Shown here piece by piece: positions 10,617 to 21,845 of a stretch of DNA of 64,000 bases. The notes under the pieces are model-generated. The model ran no database searches and had not been told where the DNA came from. It saw only the letters and a program-made list of their open reading frames with translations. Position numbers and translations under genes: made by a program. Positions within the stretch are counted from its first letter, which is position 1, and each line of letters begins with the position of its first letter. This DNA comes from Spisula solida (Eukaryota > Mollusca > Bivalvia > Venerida > Mactridae), in assembly GCA_947247005.1 (NCBI GenBank), contig OX365957.1, forward strand, positions 12,062,817-12,126,816, in the 5' to 3' direction.

Positions 10617-11029
10617 TTAAAACATCGCCATATCTAGTCCAGACTAGACGTATAAGGATGTGGTACACAGTGTTCGTCATGAAACGTTTGCTGGTTTTCC
10701 TTGTTTGATGTTTTGATTTATTACGGTATATGTCTCGTCGTGTAGTGATAAAATTTAATATTTTCACGAGCGCTAAGTTTTGAAATGAAAGTATACTGTT
10801 TACATTGTATGAATTATATTTTGTCTTGATTTTAGTATATAAAATCTTTGCTAAACATTTTTTCAGTTATATATATAACTGTGGCGATATATTCACCTAT
10901 CCAGTTGTCCTGGTCTATGTCCTAACCTGTACTAGCCTACTCTTCCACAAGGAAACAGCAACATCTCCACGTGTGGTCGAAACTCATCATTATTGCCAAA
11001 TTTTCATGGAACTTTTTTTCCTGCCACTA

Positions 11030-11092
11030 TCGGGAATCGAACCAAGATCGCTGGGTTACAAATCTAGCGCACTGTGAAACTGCCGCGGCTTT
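11030..11092 (-). mobile_element. tRNA-like SINE head (TGT anticodon)
   Basis: The minus strand shows GCGCTAGATTTGTAACCCAG (anticodon stem with TGT) and GGTTCGATTCC (B box). A relative lies on the plus strand at about 29095-29160 ('tggtctagtggtaatagtgc', TTTGTAACCCAGCAA). Bodies are short and unclear. Confidence 0.55.
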
Positions 11093-11419
11093 GTTAAGTG
11101 TACTTTAGAGTTAATGTTCTAAAAAGTGACATAACTTAAATCTATGCAAATAAAGCGATAAATGCCTCTGTTCAGATTTTTTATTTAAACTTTCCTCAAA
11201 CGTTTTTTGGGGGGAAGAAGTTTTTTTCTTTAGTAAATAAACTTTTGCAATGCTTAAAGATCTATCAGCCTTTGATGGCAAACCCCTTACGGGGACGTAG
11301 ACATCGAGGTGAACAGAAAATGAAAACCACTTGGTACTTTTTTAGAATTCAATCTGTGAGGTTAAAACTCTGGTAGTAAATAAGAATAAAGTTTCGAGCA
11401 ACCCTGTAAATAAATAAAT

Positions 11420-11675
11420 GATCTAGTTTCAGCAATTAAAAGCTGAATTTCCCAGTCGATTGACCTAGTTTCAACAAGCAGAACGCCCTAGCTGAATGTC
11501 CCAGCCGATCATCTCAGCTGAACGACCTAGCTCCAACACGCTGAAGGCCCTCAACCGAATGACCCAATTTAAACAAGCTGAATGCACAAGCTGATTGACC
11601 AAGTTTCAACGGCAAAAAGGCCGAAACACCTAGTTTGAGCTGCCCGGAGTCCTAAAAAGTTAAGAATGACAGTTA
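11420..11675 (+). repeat. Family A dispersed repeat, copy 1
   Basis: Contains repeated 'gctgaatgaccta' and 'gtttcaacaagc' oligomers and ends 'gagtcctaaaaagt'. Relatives are at 26617-26790, 40003-40292 and, inverted, 43660-44276. Confidence 0.65.
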
Positions 11676-11795
11676 ATGGTAAATCATTGCGGCCGCACAA
11701 TTAATTTATTAATGGTATTAAACACAGATAATATAATTAATTGGATAGGGGACGAAAGGGCGCAAAGAAATGAAAAATGATGACCGATTACTAAC

Positions 11796-11915
11796 GTATG
11801 TTATCAACTTGTCTTTGTCGCTAGGAATCCGAAAAGCTTTAGGCATAGCATCCAGTTCTAAAGTAGACAACTTGGCTTTGTTTACTATTGCACCACATCC
11901 TGGAAAGTGATTTAC
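11796..11915 (-). CDS. TTLL gene exon 3 (VNHFPG...MPKAFRIP)
   Basis: The acceptor is GTTGTAG before 11915 and the donor is GTTAGT after 11796. The exon is 120 nt, phase 0 at both ends. It encodes VNHFPGCGAIVNKAKLSTLE followed by a MPKAFRIPSDKDKLITY segment. VNHFPG followed by a 'NK..L' helix and a '(I/M)P.AF.(L/I)P' strand is the standard TTLL arrangement before the ATP-binding loop. The usual SGYITNK is SGY-less here (CGAIVNK), a family-level variation worth checking. Confidence 0.9.
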
Positions 11916-12039
11916 CTACAACACGATACATTGCATATAGTTAGTACACACGTCAATAAACTAACTGTTTAATACTTGGGTCACAAACTACACAGGCAAT
12001 GCCCATGTATTCGATGTCTAACCCATGTCTCGGTAGAGC

Positions 12040-12116
12040 CTCGCATTTTATCATTTTATTCAACTCGTTTAATAAATTCAATATGGAAAGACACTCATGT
12101 AAGATCCTCTATATAA
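12040..12116 (-). repeat. Half copy of the 'aacgagttgaataaaat' foldback element
   Basis: Matches one arm of the element at 62640-62770 in reverse orientation, from 'attcaactcgtttaataaat' to 'gtaagatcctctatata'. The second arm is not evident here. Confidence 0.65.
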
Positions 12117-12577
12117 TACATTAATAAGTGCAAAATGGTGACGGATATAGGTTGTAGAGGTTCATTAACTGCATTATTATTAGTATGTCAGCTCCATTTA
12201 CCATACTTAATAATTGTAAACAAATTAAAAAGAATTTAAATTTGAGCGCAAGTTTAAGATTCTCATAAATCCTTTCATACAACAGTACACAGAACACTTA
12301 ATACGGTATCGATATTAATATCTTTAAAGTACTCATAATTGGTTAAAACTTAAGCATACTGGTAATGATGAAATGTTTGCCACAAATACCATACTTTAAT
12401 GTATGTATATATTTTGTCATGACCATTTTTTATTATGTAAATGGTCAAAGGCATTTCACATGCCGATTATACCAATTTAACCGTTTAAACTGTGATCAGC
12501 ATTCAAAAGATAATCACCAATATCTCAAAATATGTATCTAAAACACTACACCCATCTGCATGATTATATCGGCATAC

Positions 12578-12721
12578 CCTTTGATTATGTCTCAGGTTAT
12601 GCATGAGTTTAGACATTTTAACGAATGGAAAGCCAAGCATCCACAACACATCCCATTCCTCCTTTCCATCGGTTGTAACACTAAATCCAAGTCGTTTAAA
12701 CACAATCTTCACATGCCTCAG
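12578..12721 (-). CDS. TTLL gene exon 2 (LRHVKIVFKRLGF...WDVLW motif)
   Basis: The acceptor is TTTTACAG before 12721 and the donor is GTATGC after 12578. The exon is 144 nt (48 codons), phase 0 at both ends. It encodes LRHVKIVFKRLGF, then EEWDVLWMLGFPFVKM and HNLRHNQR. In TTLL proteins this block (helix, 'W.VLW' strand, then the L..HQ..NH run) is the start of the conserved core. The following exon begins VNHFPG, exactly the expected continuation. There is no in-frame stop. Confidence 0.9.
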
Positions 12722-12762
12722 CTGTAAAATTCACACACATATATTCATATTGTATAACATAT

Positions 12763-13103
12763 GCACCAGTCAACATTATGCCCGCCCGGGGCGGGGATAC
12801 AGGGGGAAATAGAGAGACGAATCTTCCCGACAGGCGGGAATTTGATATAGTTTAATAAACTTATCGGCTCCGAGTCCCGGGAAATAGACTTTGGTCCAGG
12901 AATTTTGACACCACGAAAGACGATATCGATACTTTTATACGTGTTTTTATTAAAGTACTTGGATGAAAAACTATGCCCCACAGTGGAGATTTAGACAGTT
13001 AGCATTGTCTCCAGGGTGGGGATTTAGACATAAAAAAAAATCGAAAATGTCTAATTCCCCCTGGGTCGCCCCCGCCCCGAGCGGGCAAAATATTGACTGG
13101 TGC
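12763..13103. mobile_element. GC-rich-ended MITE, 341 bp
   Basis: Inverted ends of about 33 bp: 'gcaccagtcaacattatgcc' at the left and its near-complement ending 'tattgactggtgc' at the right, both followed inward by a GC-rich 'cgcccggggcgggg' block. No ORF. It lies in the TTLL intron between exons 1 and 2, about 40 bp upstream of the exon 2 acceptor. Confidence 0.8.
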
Positions 13104-13306
13104 AATACAGCTATCAATTCAAGTCAAATAGATAATTAACCGAGCAGTATTACCGACTTTATGACTTGTTAATCTAACTTAATCAACTCTACATGAAACC
13201 TGTTTGAAAAGCATCCTGGAAACTAAAAGGTATTGGGGTTAAATAGTACGAATGGGTTGCGGTTGAAAGTACTTGCAATTCTGAGTTGAATGAGCTTGGG
13301 TTAAAT

Positions 13307-13449
13307 CACAGGAACTTGCATAATTAAAAAAATATTATTTTTCTGAAAAAAAAATAATTCACTACTGTACTGAGTAGAGCCTATATTTTAATACAGGCTC
13401 TACAGTAGTGTTTTTTCTTTCTTTTTTTTTAATTATGCAAGTTCCTGTG
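13307..13449. mobile_element. CACAGGAAC foldback MITE, copy 2
   Basis: Same ends as 7656-7797 and an interior that folds back (the 'gtagagcct' and 'aggctctac' region). Flanked by 7-bp near-duplications GTTAAAT (13300-13306) and GTTGAAT (13450-13456). Confidence 0.85.
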
Positions 13450-13979
13450 GTTGAATCAGCTGACATTCTTTACAGGGTTCTGCGTACCGCTAGTCACGCA
13501 CATTAATTAAATGCATAAAAAACACTTCTAGAGTATATTAATTGTTATGAAGAAGCTCCCGAAGCGAGATTTCGAATAAGCGAGGCATGTCTAGAGAAAC
13601 GCCAACGCGTATCCGGATCGGTACCACACAATATGATTACGTAACGGTCATGCAATAGATAAAACCGTTCATTCATAAAAGCCAAATTGATCACGTGACT
13701 CCGTGCAACATGGTCTGGATAAAAATTGAATTAGTCTGGTTCTCGATATTCTCACGAAATGATTCCGTTAATTTGAAATCTTAAGTCAGACTGACACATA
13801 AGCCAATCGGACATCGATACGTGGCCACGTGCTCATACATAGCCAAATCGCTTCATTCACATTCCAATATACCAGCGGTCCCGAGGCCGCAGGTAATCAG
13901 CGTAGCAATACCACGTGACTTGTACATCACTAAAGACTACACATCGAAAAATTTGCTTCGCTTCGAAAACAAAAGTAGT

Positions 13980-14128
13980 TCTATTTCTCCATTGATTTCT
14001 ATGAAATATTTATGTATACGCCAGTCTGAGGGACAAATTATATGCTTTCCACGAAATATAAGATCTTTTTCAGCAGCTGTCCGGCTATTTATTTTGGTTT
14101 TTAATGGTACCTTACTATGAAATCGTAA
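13980..14128 (+). repeat. Fragment of the foldback family found at 35715-36448
   Basis: Shares 'tgctttcca(c/t)gaa' and 'gatctttttcagcagct' with 35860-35900. The rest of this side of the element is diverged. Confidence 0.5.
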
Positions 14129-14129
14129 A

Positions 14130-16650
14130 CAAATGAGATCACTACCCAAAAGTTCTAACACACCACCATAATTATGTGCTATAATTTTGTTAATACTGCA
14201 CGTACTCTCATGAAATTTTGGATACCAATACTTGAATAATACTTGCTATTTAATTATTGATTCATTTTTACAGAAACACGGTCATGTTACTCGTTACAGG
14301 CGCGTTACGTAATGAAGTCTATTTTACAAAGTCAAAACATATTTCACCAAAATGGTTCATGAACACGTGCATATTGCAACGCAACAAGTACGTGTTCATT
14401 AACATTTAGCACAACCGATGTCTGCCCTCCCAGAAAAACACGTAACATGCCGAGATTGATGCAAACGAACTTGGATGAAGTGTAAGAATCTTACAACAAA
14501 ATTTCACAAAGGCTATTTCTATGAAATGTCAATTTTGCAAATTTTGCTTTGGTGTTGATTTAAAAAATTGAAGGTTCCTGTGAAAGAAAAAACGGAAATA
14601 ATCATTAAGATAAAAATTACAAACGAAATAGAAAATCATTTTTGTAATAAAAAGCAAAACTAAGGGCCGCAACTTCATCCAAGCGTATGACATCCCGACA
14701 GGTCACCCACGTTCTGTTTGTGACAATTTCAACATGTTAGACGTAGGAAAATCTTCACTAACATCCAAACCGTACATGAACACGTGCTTTTCGACGCGCA
14801 TACATTACACGTGTAAATTATGCTGGATTACGTAACAAGTCTAAAACGGTGTATTAGACCGTAAGTAGGTCAAAAATAAACAACTATTTGGCTTCATTGG
14901 ATATTCATATAGCATTATGTGAAAGTTTGTGCTAATAAATGCATTATTAAAAAATATTAATAAAATAAAAAAATGTCAACTAGGAATTGTGTTCACAGTG
15001 GTATTTGGGAGGCGTTTAAGCCTCTCATTACTACCATTGCCCATTTCTTAATACAAAATTAACCGCCTTTAGGCTGCTATGTGAATCCGCATTCAAGTAG
15101 TTCCAGAAACTGTCAACATTCCCAATACTGCTACATATGTTTCTCCAAATTTTTTAACTGATTTAAGCCAATCAGCCACATTTGTTTATTCTAAGATCAA
15201 AAATTATTGTGAAACTGTTCGTTAAATCGATATTTTTGCAAAAAAATCACTACACCGGCCGATACCGAACTTGTTTCATAATACGAAAATGACGTGTTCA
15301 TCAAATGTCCCGGCTGTAAAGCTATTTTTAGAAACTTCAGACTACGGTCAATTACCGCATGTTTCCGAAATTCTGCATGTAACATTTTCAAGGTTTCGAC
15401 AACTTTTGTTGTTTTTAATAGTTGGTTCAATTTCGCCAAAACAAGCAGGAGAACACATATCACTCTTCATATGACAAATATTACTGATTGTCTTCATGGA
15501 CATAGGTAATACATGATCTACCAACACTTTTTTATTCCTCTACGAGAGGTGCCCCACTAAAGTTTGAACACCGTTGAATATCCGATATTTTCATGTTAAC
15601 TCGATATAAATGAAATAACTCTTTTGAACCGCATAAAGTAATGTGTCAGGTAACATGTGCACCCACTGTTTGGTTTGTTTGCAATATGATTCGAGCCGAA
15701 ATCAGCAATTTTGTAGAGGGTGTGGCTTTTGGCTTTCTGAAGGGCGAATGCTCATTAAGATGCACCAAGAAAGTGTTGATAGATCATGGATATACTGTAT
15801 CTGCGAAGACTTTCAGTAAATTTCGTCCCTAGAAGGGTCCTTTACGTTCTGTTGCTCTAATATGTGAAATGACACGAAATATTAAAACATCCGAAAAGTG
15901 ACGATTCCTTGAAAAAGCGTACCCTTTTGTTATTTGATAACTAGGACAACTCCAATAACCAAAATGGGGATGGCAATGAAGATAGGAGTATCCTACGAAA
16001 CTATTAATCAAGTAATTTCAAAAATGGCGAATGCCAAGCTCTGAAAAACGGTCGGTGTTCACCAGCGATTTTACCCAAAAAATCCAAGGGAGACAATCGT
16101 CATAAACCCCGTACATATACTACAACGGAACGGTAATTTCGATAACTTTGCCCCCTCTGTTGAGATAATCCTTTTTTAACCTTGAGATATTTACTGTAAC
16201 AGAACAGATTGCTATTTGAGAAATGTCTACGAGACTCTCAAAAAGTTAACATTCGTTTAGCAACGTGAGTTCCCAACTTTTCTGTTCGTTACGTTCCTGT
16301 TTAACTTTATTTATGTTATTAGTTTTGAATCCTAAATAAGTTCGAATAAAATTAAGCATATTTTTATGTACTCCAACTCGAAATTCTAGAGCGGAGGTTC
16401 TATAATGAAAAACCTTTCAATGATTATTTATAAATCTTTTGGATTAAGAAACAGGAGATACTTATTATGAGTAACGTTATCTTCTCCTCGCCTTAAGGCT
16501 ATATATATAAGTTCATACATGTTAAAATGTTCTGATTTGCAAAGAAATTATTGAGTAAGAAATACGACAACTACTATTCAGACCAGTGATCCTGTATACT
16601 TTTTGAAAATTTGTATCTTCATTGCATTATGTCTACAATATATATATATA
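14130..16650. other. TTLL intron 1, unannotated stretch
   Basis: No exon, TIR pair or clear tandem repeat could be supported. ORFs here are short and lack codon structure. Confidence 0.4.
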
Positions 16651-16654
16651 TGTG

Positions 16655-17049
16655 TGAGTGTGATTTTGACATATGTGTGCGTGTATGTGTGTGTATGTGT
16701 GTGTATGTGTGCATGTATGGTGTGTATGTGTGTGTATGTGTGCATGTATGTGTGTGTATGTGTGCATGTATGGTGTGTATGTGTGTGTATGTGTGCATGT
16801 ATGTGTGTGTATGTGTGTGTGTATGTGTGTGTATGTGTGTGTATGTGTGTATGTGTGTATGTGTGTATGTGTGTGTATGTGTGTGTATGTGTGTGTATGT
16901 GTGCATGTATGGTGTGTATGTGTGTGTATGTGTGTGTATGTGTGCATGTATGGTGTGTATGTGTGCATGTATGGTGTGTATGTATGTGTATGTGTGCATG
17001 TATGTGTGTGTATGTGTGCATGTATGGTGTGTATGTGTGTGTATGAGTG

Positions 17050-17084
<35 letters not shown>

Positions 17085-17225
17085 ATGTATGGTGTGTATG
17101 TGTGTGTATGTGTGCATGTATGGTGTGTATATGTGTGTATGTGTGCATGTATGGTGTGTGCATGTATGGTGTGTGCATGAATGGTGTGTGAGTGTGTGAG
17201 TATATGAGAATGTGAGTATATTATT
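16655..17225. repeat. Compound TG/CA microsatellite, about 570 bp
   Basis: Runs of 'tgtgtgtatgtg' mixed with 'gcatgtatggtg' on the plus strand. It produces long artificial Val/Cys ORFs on plus and His/Thr ORFs on minus. It sits in TTLL intron 1, about 150 bp past the exon 1 donor. Confidence 0.97.
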
Positions 17226-17374
17226 ACACTTGTAATTGCGTTGTATATGTGTAAACTCATGGACATAACGCCTAATGTTTTTGGAAATAAACCACAGACC
17301 ATAAACAATGAACAACCGTCATAATGTACTAACCCGGATACGGGGAAAGTGATGTAATAAAAAAGAAGACGTAC

Positions 17375-17776
17375 GTTGTGTCCATGTACCCAAGCCACTG
17401 GGGGATTTCTTGTCACTTTCCCGCCTGATACATCACCCTCAATACGTGGTGTATGTTCTTGTGTCTTCTGTTGTAGCTGTTTCCCAGTTCCACTCCGCCC
17501 TTCAACGCTTGGGGCACCACCTTTAATATTTGATGAATGCTTCCCTTTTGGTCGTTGTGGCTGTTTCCCGGTTCCACTTTGTCCTTCGACGCTTGCGGCA
17601 CCACCTTTAATATGTGGTGAACGTTCTATACTTAGCTTCTGTAGCTGATAAACATTTAACAATGTTATCAACACGCTCATACATAACACTATACACACAA
17701 GCAGGTTTATCTTCGTCATGTGACATGTTTTCTTCTTTTTCTGTCTCATTTTAAAACTTGAATTCTCCATCGCATT
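17375..17776 (-). CDS. TTLL gene, first coding exon: cytoplasmic tail, membrane anchor and repeated stem
   Basis: The first ATG in the open frame is at 17770 and gives 132 codons up to a GTACGT donor after position 17375, in phase 0. A TTGCAG just upstream (acceptor, exon from 17776) suggests a 5'-UTR exon further right. Residues 9-20 are basic (MRQKKKKTCHMTK region). Residues 21-42 are a hydrophobic membrane span (INLLVCIVLCMSVLITLLNV), followed by no cleavage-like site, so a type II signal anchor is likely. Residues 52-118 form a stem with two clear 28-residue repeats (IKGGAASVEGQSGTGK and IKGGAPSVEGRSGTGK) plus a decayed third (IEGDVSGGK). The exon ends in NPPVAWVHGHN, where I expect the WVHG-type entry strand of the TTLL core. 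The open frame continues into a His/Thr-rich read-through of the CA repeat, which I regard as intron. Joining directly to the next exon is plausible, but a small missing exon cannot be excluded. Confidence 0.65.
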
Positions 17777-18194
17777 CTGCAATTATATAGACAGTAGTGT
17801 CAACAATATAGACATCGGTTTCACAATTAATCTAATACAATGAGTTTGGAAAGAATAGTGGTATACTAGTATTATGTAGGAAACTTCCGCTGCTATGTGC
17901 GTGAGTGACGGGCTGAAAGCGCAAGTCATTACATGCGGTACAGAGACCAACAAGAAGTGACTGTCGGAATTTCGTAGCATGCGGCATTAGAACTCATAAC
18001 GCCTACACTACTGATATTCCCTATGCATATAATAAAACAATAGTTAAATACGAAGACCGCAGCGTCGTCAACAGACCGACGGCAGTATTTCAAAGTTAGT
18101 TACTGAAACATCTTGCGCGGTGGGCCGGTGGCATAACCTTTTTTATCACTTAATATGTAATTCATATAAAAAGTAGCATTATAATTATTGTGAT

Positions 18195-18530
18195 TTTTTT
18201 AAAGTTACAGTCCAGATTTTAGCTCATCTGTCACAAAGTGATTGTGTGAGCTTTTGTGATCGCTCTTCGTACGTCGTACGTCCGTCTGTTCACAATTTTT
18301 GGTGAATACCAATATTAGTAAAATATTGTGAATACATTAGAGGATACACTTATGACACAATCTTCATGAAACACGGCCAGAATGTATGTCTCTATGAAAT
18401 CTAGGCCAAGTTCGAAACTGGGTCATATGATGTCAAAAGTAGGTCACTATGTAAAATCTTAGACAAAGCTTGTGAACACGTTAGATGCAACATTGTCTGA
18501 TCTTCATGAAACTTTGTTAGATTGTATGTC
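18195..18530 (+). repeat. Dispersed mollusc-type repeat ('cttcgtacgtcgtacgtccgt')
   Basis: Phrases such as 'gagcttttgtgatcgctctt' and 'cttcatgaaac' occur twice within it, and a related phrase ('gggtcatatgggg') appears at 56230-56480. Non-coding. Confidence 0.5.
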
Positions 18531-18534
18531 TCTA

Positions 18535-19075
18535 TAAATGTCCTCACATAGACTTAAAGTCGAAACCGGCAGATGGCATAAACCACAGGCAATACCATAC
18601 AATGAAAGGATTTGTGATATTTGTTCCAAATTAGAAGATGAATTTCATGTTTTATTAGAATGTCCATTATACGATGATTTGAGAAAACAATATGTACAAA
18701 AATACTTTTGGAAAAGGCCAAACATCCCAAAACTGTTATCGTCCGAAAATGAAAACGTAATGACAAAACTGTCCATGTTTGTTCAAAAATCTTTCAACGT
18801 CAGGAATTCTTTGGTGTTTAATTAAGTATCACATTATTATGTAACCACATTAATCTCGTTTTTACTTTTGCTATATACATGCTACTTCTTAAAGGTTATC
18901 ACTGTATGTTTGCACTGTAAGCTATTATGTACCTATGCATCAAATTTGTACTGATATGTAATGTTTTTTGGGTGTAATATCGATGTATAAATATTTATAA
19001 ATGTATAATTGTGTACTCATGGTACTCATTGTCCAATGTATATATGAAATAAACTGTTATAAAATGTAGGCCAGT
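18535..19075 (+). pseudogene. LINE ORF2 C-terminal remnant (Cys-His finger)
   Basis: The 95-aa frame 18538-18825 reads SSHRLKVETGRWHKP, NERICDICSKLEDEFHVLLE and CPLYDDLRKQY. The 'RL..E(T/I)GR(W/H)....R.C..C...(I/L)EDE.HFL..CP.Y...R' signature is the zinc-finger end of LINE reverse transcriptase proteins. The frame ends naturally at the LINE stop and is followed by an AT-rich 3' UTR. Everything 5' of it is missing. Confidence 0.8.
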
Positions 19076-19552
19076 ATTTCTAATATCCATCAGATGGATA
19101 TATTTGAGCAATGTAGAACAGTCTCGATCTATTTGCTGCATATGGTATGTAGCATTGGCTGCATAATTATGGTATGTAGCAAAAGCAATGTGTCTCATAT
19201 GAGCGATATGGGGCCATCATGGCCATCATTATACATTTAACTTGATTTAAGGGGAAACGACGAAAACCCAAGTGGCAATTTGTTGATGTTTCGGACGTCT
19301 TTAGCACAATTTCCGCATACAAGATGTATTTGTTGTCAATGGTCAAGCCAAGTGTACTAAACATGTTATTAGAAAGATAATGTATCGAGCATTATTACTC
19401 AATTTATAGATTTAAAACCGGTGACATAATGAAAATGTAATGAAGTCATAATCAATAAACGGTCTTATTCTGGAACGGTGTCCTAAAACGGCACCAATTA
19501 GCGACGTCATATGAAGCAAATAGGTCAACTTTTACATTCTCGATGGTAATTA

Positions 19553-19573
19553 CCCCCCCCCCCCCCCCCCCCC
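19553..19573. repeat. Homopolymer run of 21 C
   Basis: An uninterrupted C tract. Its length is liable to sequencing error. Confidence 0.95.
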
Positions 19574-20492
19574 TTTGTTCAGATCAGCCTGGTTAGTCTG
19601 TGTTATCTGTTAAAACTAAAACTTATAATCCCAACCGTGTCTCGACAGGCCGCGGTGATCAGTGTACATCATAGATGTTCTGTGAAGAGTCAAACTTGAA
19701 ACTTCTAAGGTTGGTGTTTTATAAGTTTATGTACATGTATCAAAGTGTGCTTAGCAGTTTCTTCCAATAATTGAGGGCAATTTTAAAATCACAATATTCA
19801 AACTTGTTCTCAATAAGCCCAATTTGATACAAATGCCATGTACAATTCATTTTGTCTTCAACTTAAGGTTGAGTTGTAAAGGTATATATTGTCATAGTTA
19901 CTGTAGAAATATATTGACTTACCTGAAACGTCAGATGACTGCCCTTGTCCATTTACAATATCGCTTAATTATTATACATTCATAAACTAAAATTTATAAT
20001 AATTATACACATTATTCGACGGTTGTAAAAGCAGGTAAAATGTACAAATAAAAATGTGTTGATTTATATCAAAACCAAAGATACTAGCTAGCAGCTATAC
20101 AACATTAAACATTATAGTTTGTTATTTCCTGTAGTTGTGGTAAGTTTTATTATAAAATAAGTTTAAGTTTGAAAATTGTCATACTTATTCTTACTTCACA
20201 TCTCTTTACAAGGTCATGAAATACACAATCACCAATAAGGTGAACCTCCTGTGTTCAATCGACAGTACATCCCCGAGGCAGTTGGACTGACGCATAAAGT
20301 CGGGAAAACATCTGGAGTCCTCCCGATCCCTCCCGATTAATCACGATTCCCCCGGTTTCACAAATTGTCTCATGACTTCCTCGAAGGTTCCCTAGACCAC
20401 GAGGAACCTGTTCCCGATGCCTCCCGTAGCGCTTTAATTTCGACGGGAGAACATCGCGGAGACCGAAATTGCTCAGTGGAACCTAGACTTTA

Positions 20493-20690
20493 CATATGAG
20501 CCACTCTCCGGGAAACCCTGCCATTTTGACAAAAAAAAATTGAGAGTTTCCATAAGATTAACGAAAGATAATGATGAAGCAAAATGCAAAATTAAGTCCG
20601 TAACTGCCGTAGATTGAGACCCTGTTTGGAGAGTTTTTGTGTGACGTTGCGAACGTCATTCTTGAAAACGTCGTAACTGTCACATATACT
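20493..20690 (+). mobile_element. Partial copy of the 'gagccagtctcc' MITE
   Basis: Matches the left third of the element at 53338-53940: 'atgagccactctccgggaaa', then the 'gagtttttgtgtgacgt(t/c)gc' segment. It lacks the right end. Confidence 0.7.
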
Positions 20691-20894
20691 TAAAAATCAT
20701 TACCCGAAGAAGCCTTTTGGGCGAAACGTTGTGATTAAATGAATATATATTAAATGTTATTCATGATTGGTGGTTATATTCTATTTTTGATACACGTATT
20801 TCAGTAATACAGTATTTTATCAATGTTTGACACAGACTGTTTAAAATAGTTTATTGTTAAAAAAATAGAATTATGTTTTAATTTTCAAAATGTA

Positions 20895-21845
20895 CAGGGT
20901 GTCTCAAAATACATGTCCGCTTGTTGAAGGGCTATAACTTTGTCAAATTAATTCGTACATTGATAATCTTAGTCCCATTTAAAAGATAAATTTAAGAATT
21001 ATTTGGTAAAGTCTATCATGTGTCAATACAGGAACAGTTGATGACGTCATGTACGTTATAATAATGTCATTGGAAATGAACGTTCTTAAATGCCCGGAGA
21101 GGCAAAAAATATGATTGTACGGGAACATGAGTAAATTTTAAGAGAGTAGTAATATAAAATGTAGTATGTTGTACCATATTATGCCGACACTGCCCGAGAA
21201 ACGGAGCGTATATTGTGAGCAAGAATGGAAAATGAAATGGAACACACTTTAGGGAAGACATAAATCAACAATTTCGGACTTAAAAGTTGATATTCACATG
21301 TTTCTAAGCACATCATATGCTTAAAGGAAACACTACACGCATCGAAACAAAAACTATCTAGCTAAGCTCAAACAGTGCAAATAATCATATAATATAACTT
21401 GAAAAAAATATCCATGCACCAAATACTGCCGCTGTCCGGGAGGATGAATTTGGTGATACTAATTGCATTGAAATCCGCAAAGAAATAACCAAAGATTCAT
21501 CAATATGTATTTCTTCTGATGCTATTTGAAAGTGTGATTATACAGTTCAAGATATAGCATTACACCAAAACTCAAAATATCAGTTTGTGGAGAAATTGGA
21601 AATATCACACCCGACTCGAAGTTATGCAAACGTCATTAAAATCGTCAAACGACGTCAAATTCTGTTTTTGATGAATTTGAAAAATGCTTACCTAACGTTT
21701 CGTATGCATCGTTTTGGATAATTGTTTCGTAATTTCAACATTGATTTGAATGCCCTACGATCATAAATATATATCAGATACGTAAAGCAAGGCATTACCG
21801 AATAATATGACTTTAACAAGCGGACATGTATTTTGAGACACCCTG
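20895..21845. mobile_element. Mariner-like non-autonomous transposon, 951 bp
   Basis: A 31-bp terminal inverted repeat beginning CAGGGTGTCTCAAAATACAT at both ends, flanked by TA (20893-20894 and 21846-21847), fits the Tc1/mariner superfamily. The interior has no open transposase frame; the only frames are of 60-70 codons. Confidence 0.85.

Larger units (their letters stand above)
9139..11795 (-). other. TTLL intron between exons 3 and 4
   Basis: Holds a tRNA-derived SINE (10193-10616), a second tRNA-like SINE head (11030-11092) and a family A dispersed repeat (11420-11675). No feature is recognised in 9139-10190. Confidence 0.6.
1..17776 (-). other. Gene model: membrane-anchored tubulin tyrosine ligase-like (TTLL) protein, 3' end outside window
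   Basis: Nine exons on the minus strand join in frame to about 389 codons: phase 0 for the first three junctions, then 1, 2, 2, 0 and 1, and the last exon ends in phase 2. TTLL enzymes are ATP-grasp ligases that add glutamate, glycine or tyrosine to tubulin tails. The order of motifs fits the TTLL catalytic core: WDVLW-type motif, VNHFPG, a KWVQKN..HRGI ATP-binding segment, FVQEFV..P.LIDG, FDIGVYV.MTS.DPLRVYI, FCAKEYYPFN. The N-terminus carries one hydrophobic segment, so this is probably a type II membrane TTLL, the layout I associate with ttll-15-like proteins. The later catalytic part (ANMSPNL-type motif) is not in the window. Family assignment is strong. The exact TTLL subtype and its substrate are inferred, not shown. 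Confidence 0.85.

Noticed and set aside
13821..14120. 99-aa ORF
   Set aside because: Its second half lies in a foldback-family fragment, and no domain is seen.
14280..14860. Possible inverted repeat with 'gaacacgtgc' motifs
   Set aside because: Similarity rests on the self-complementary CACGTG core; arms do not align beyond it.
16619..17374. Continuation of the exon 1 frame into a long His/Thr-rich ORF
   Set aside because: It is read-through of the CA microsatellite past a good GTACGT donor; composition reflects the repeat.
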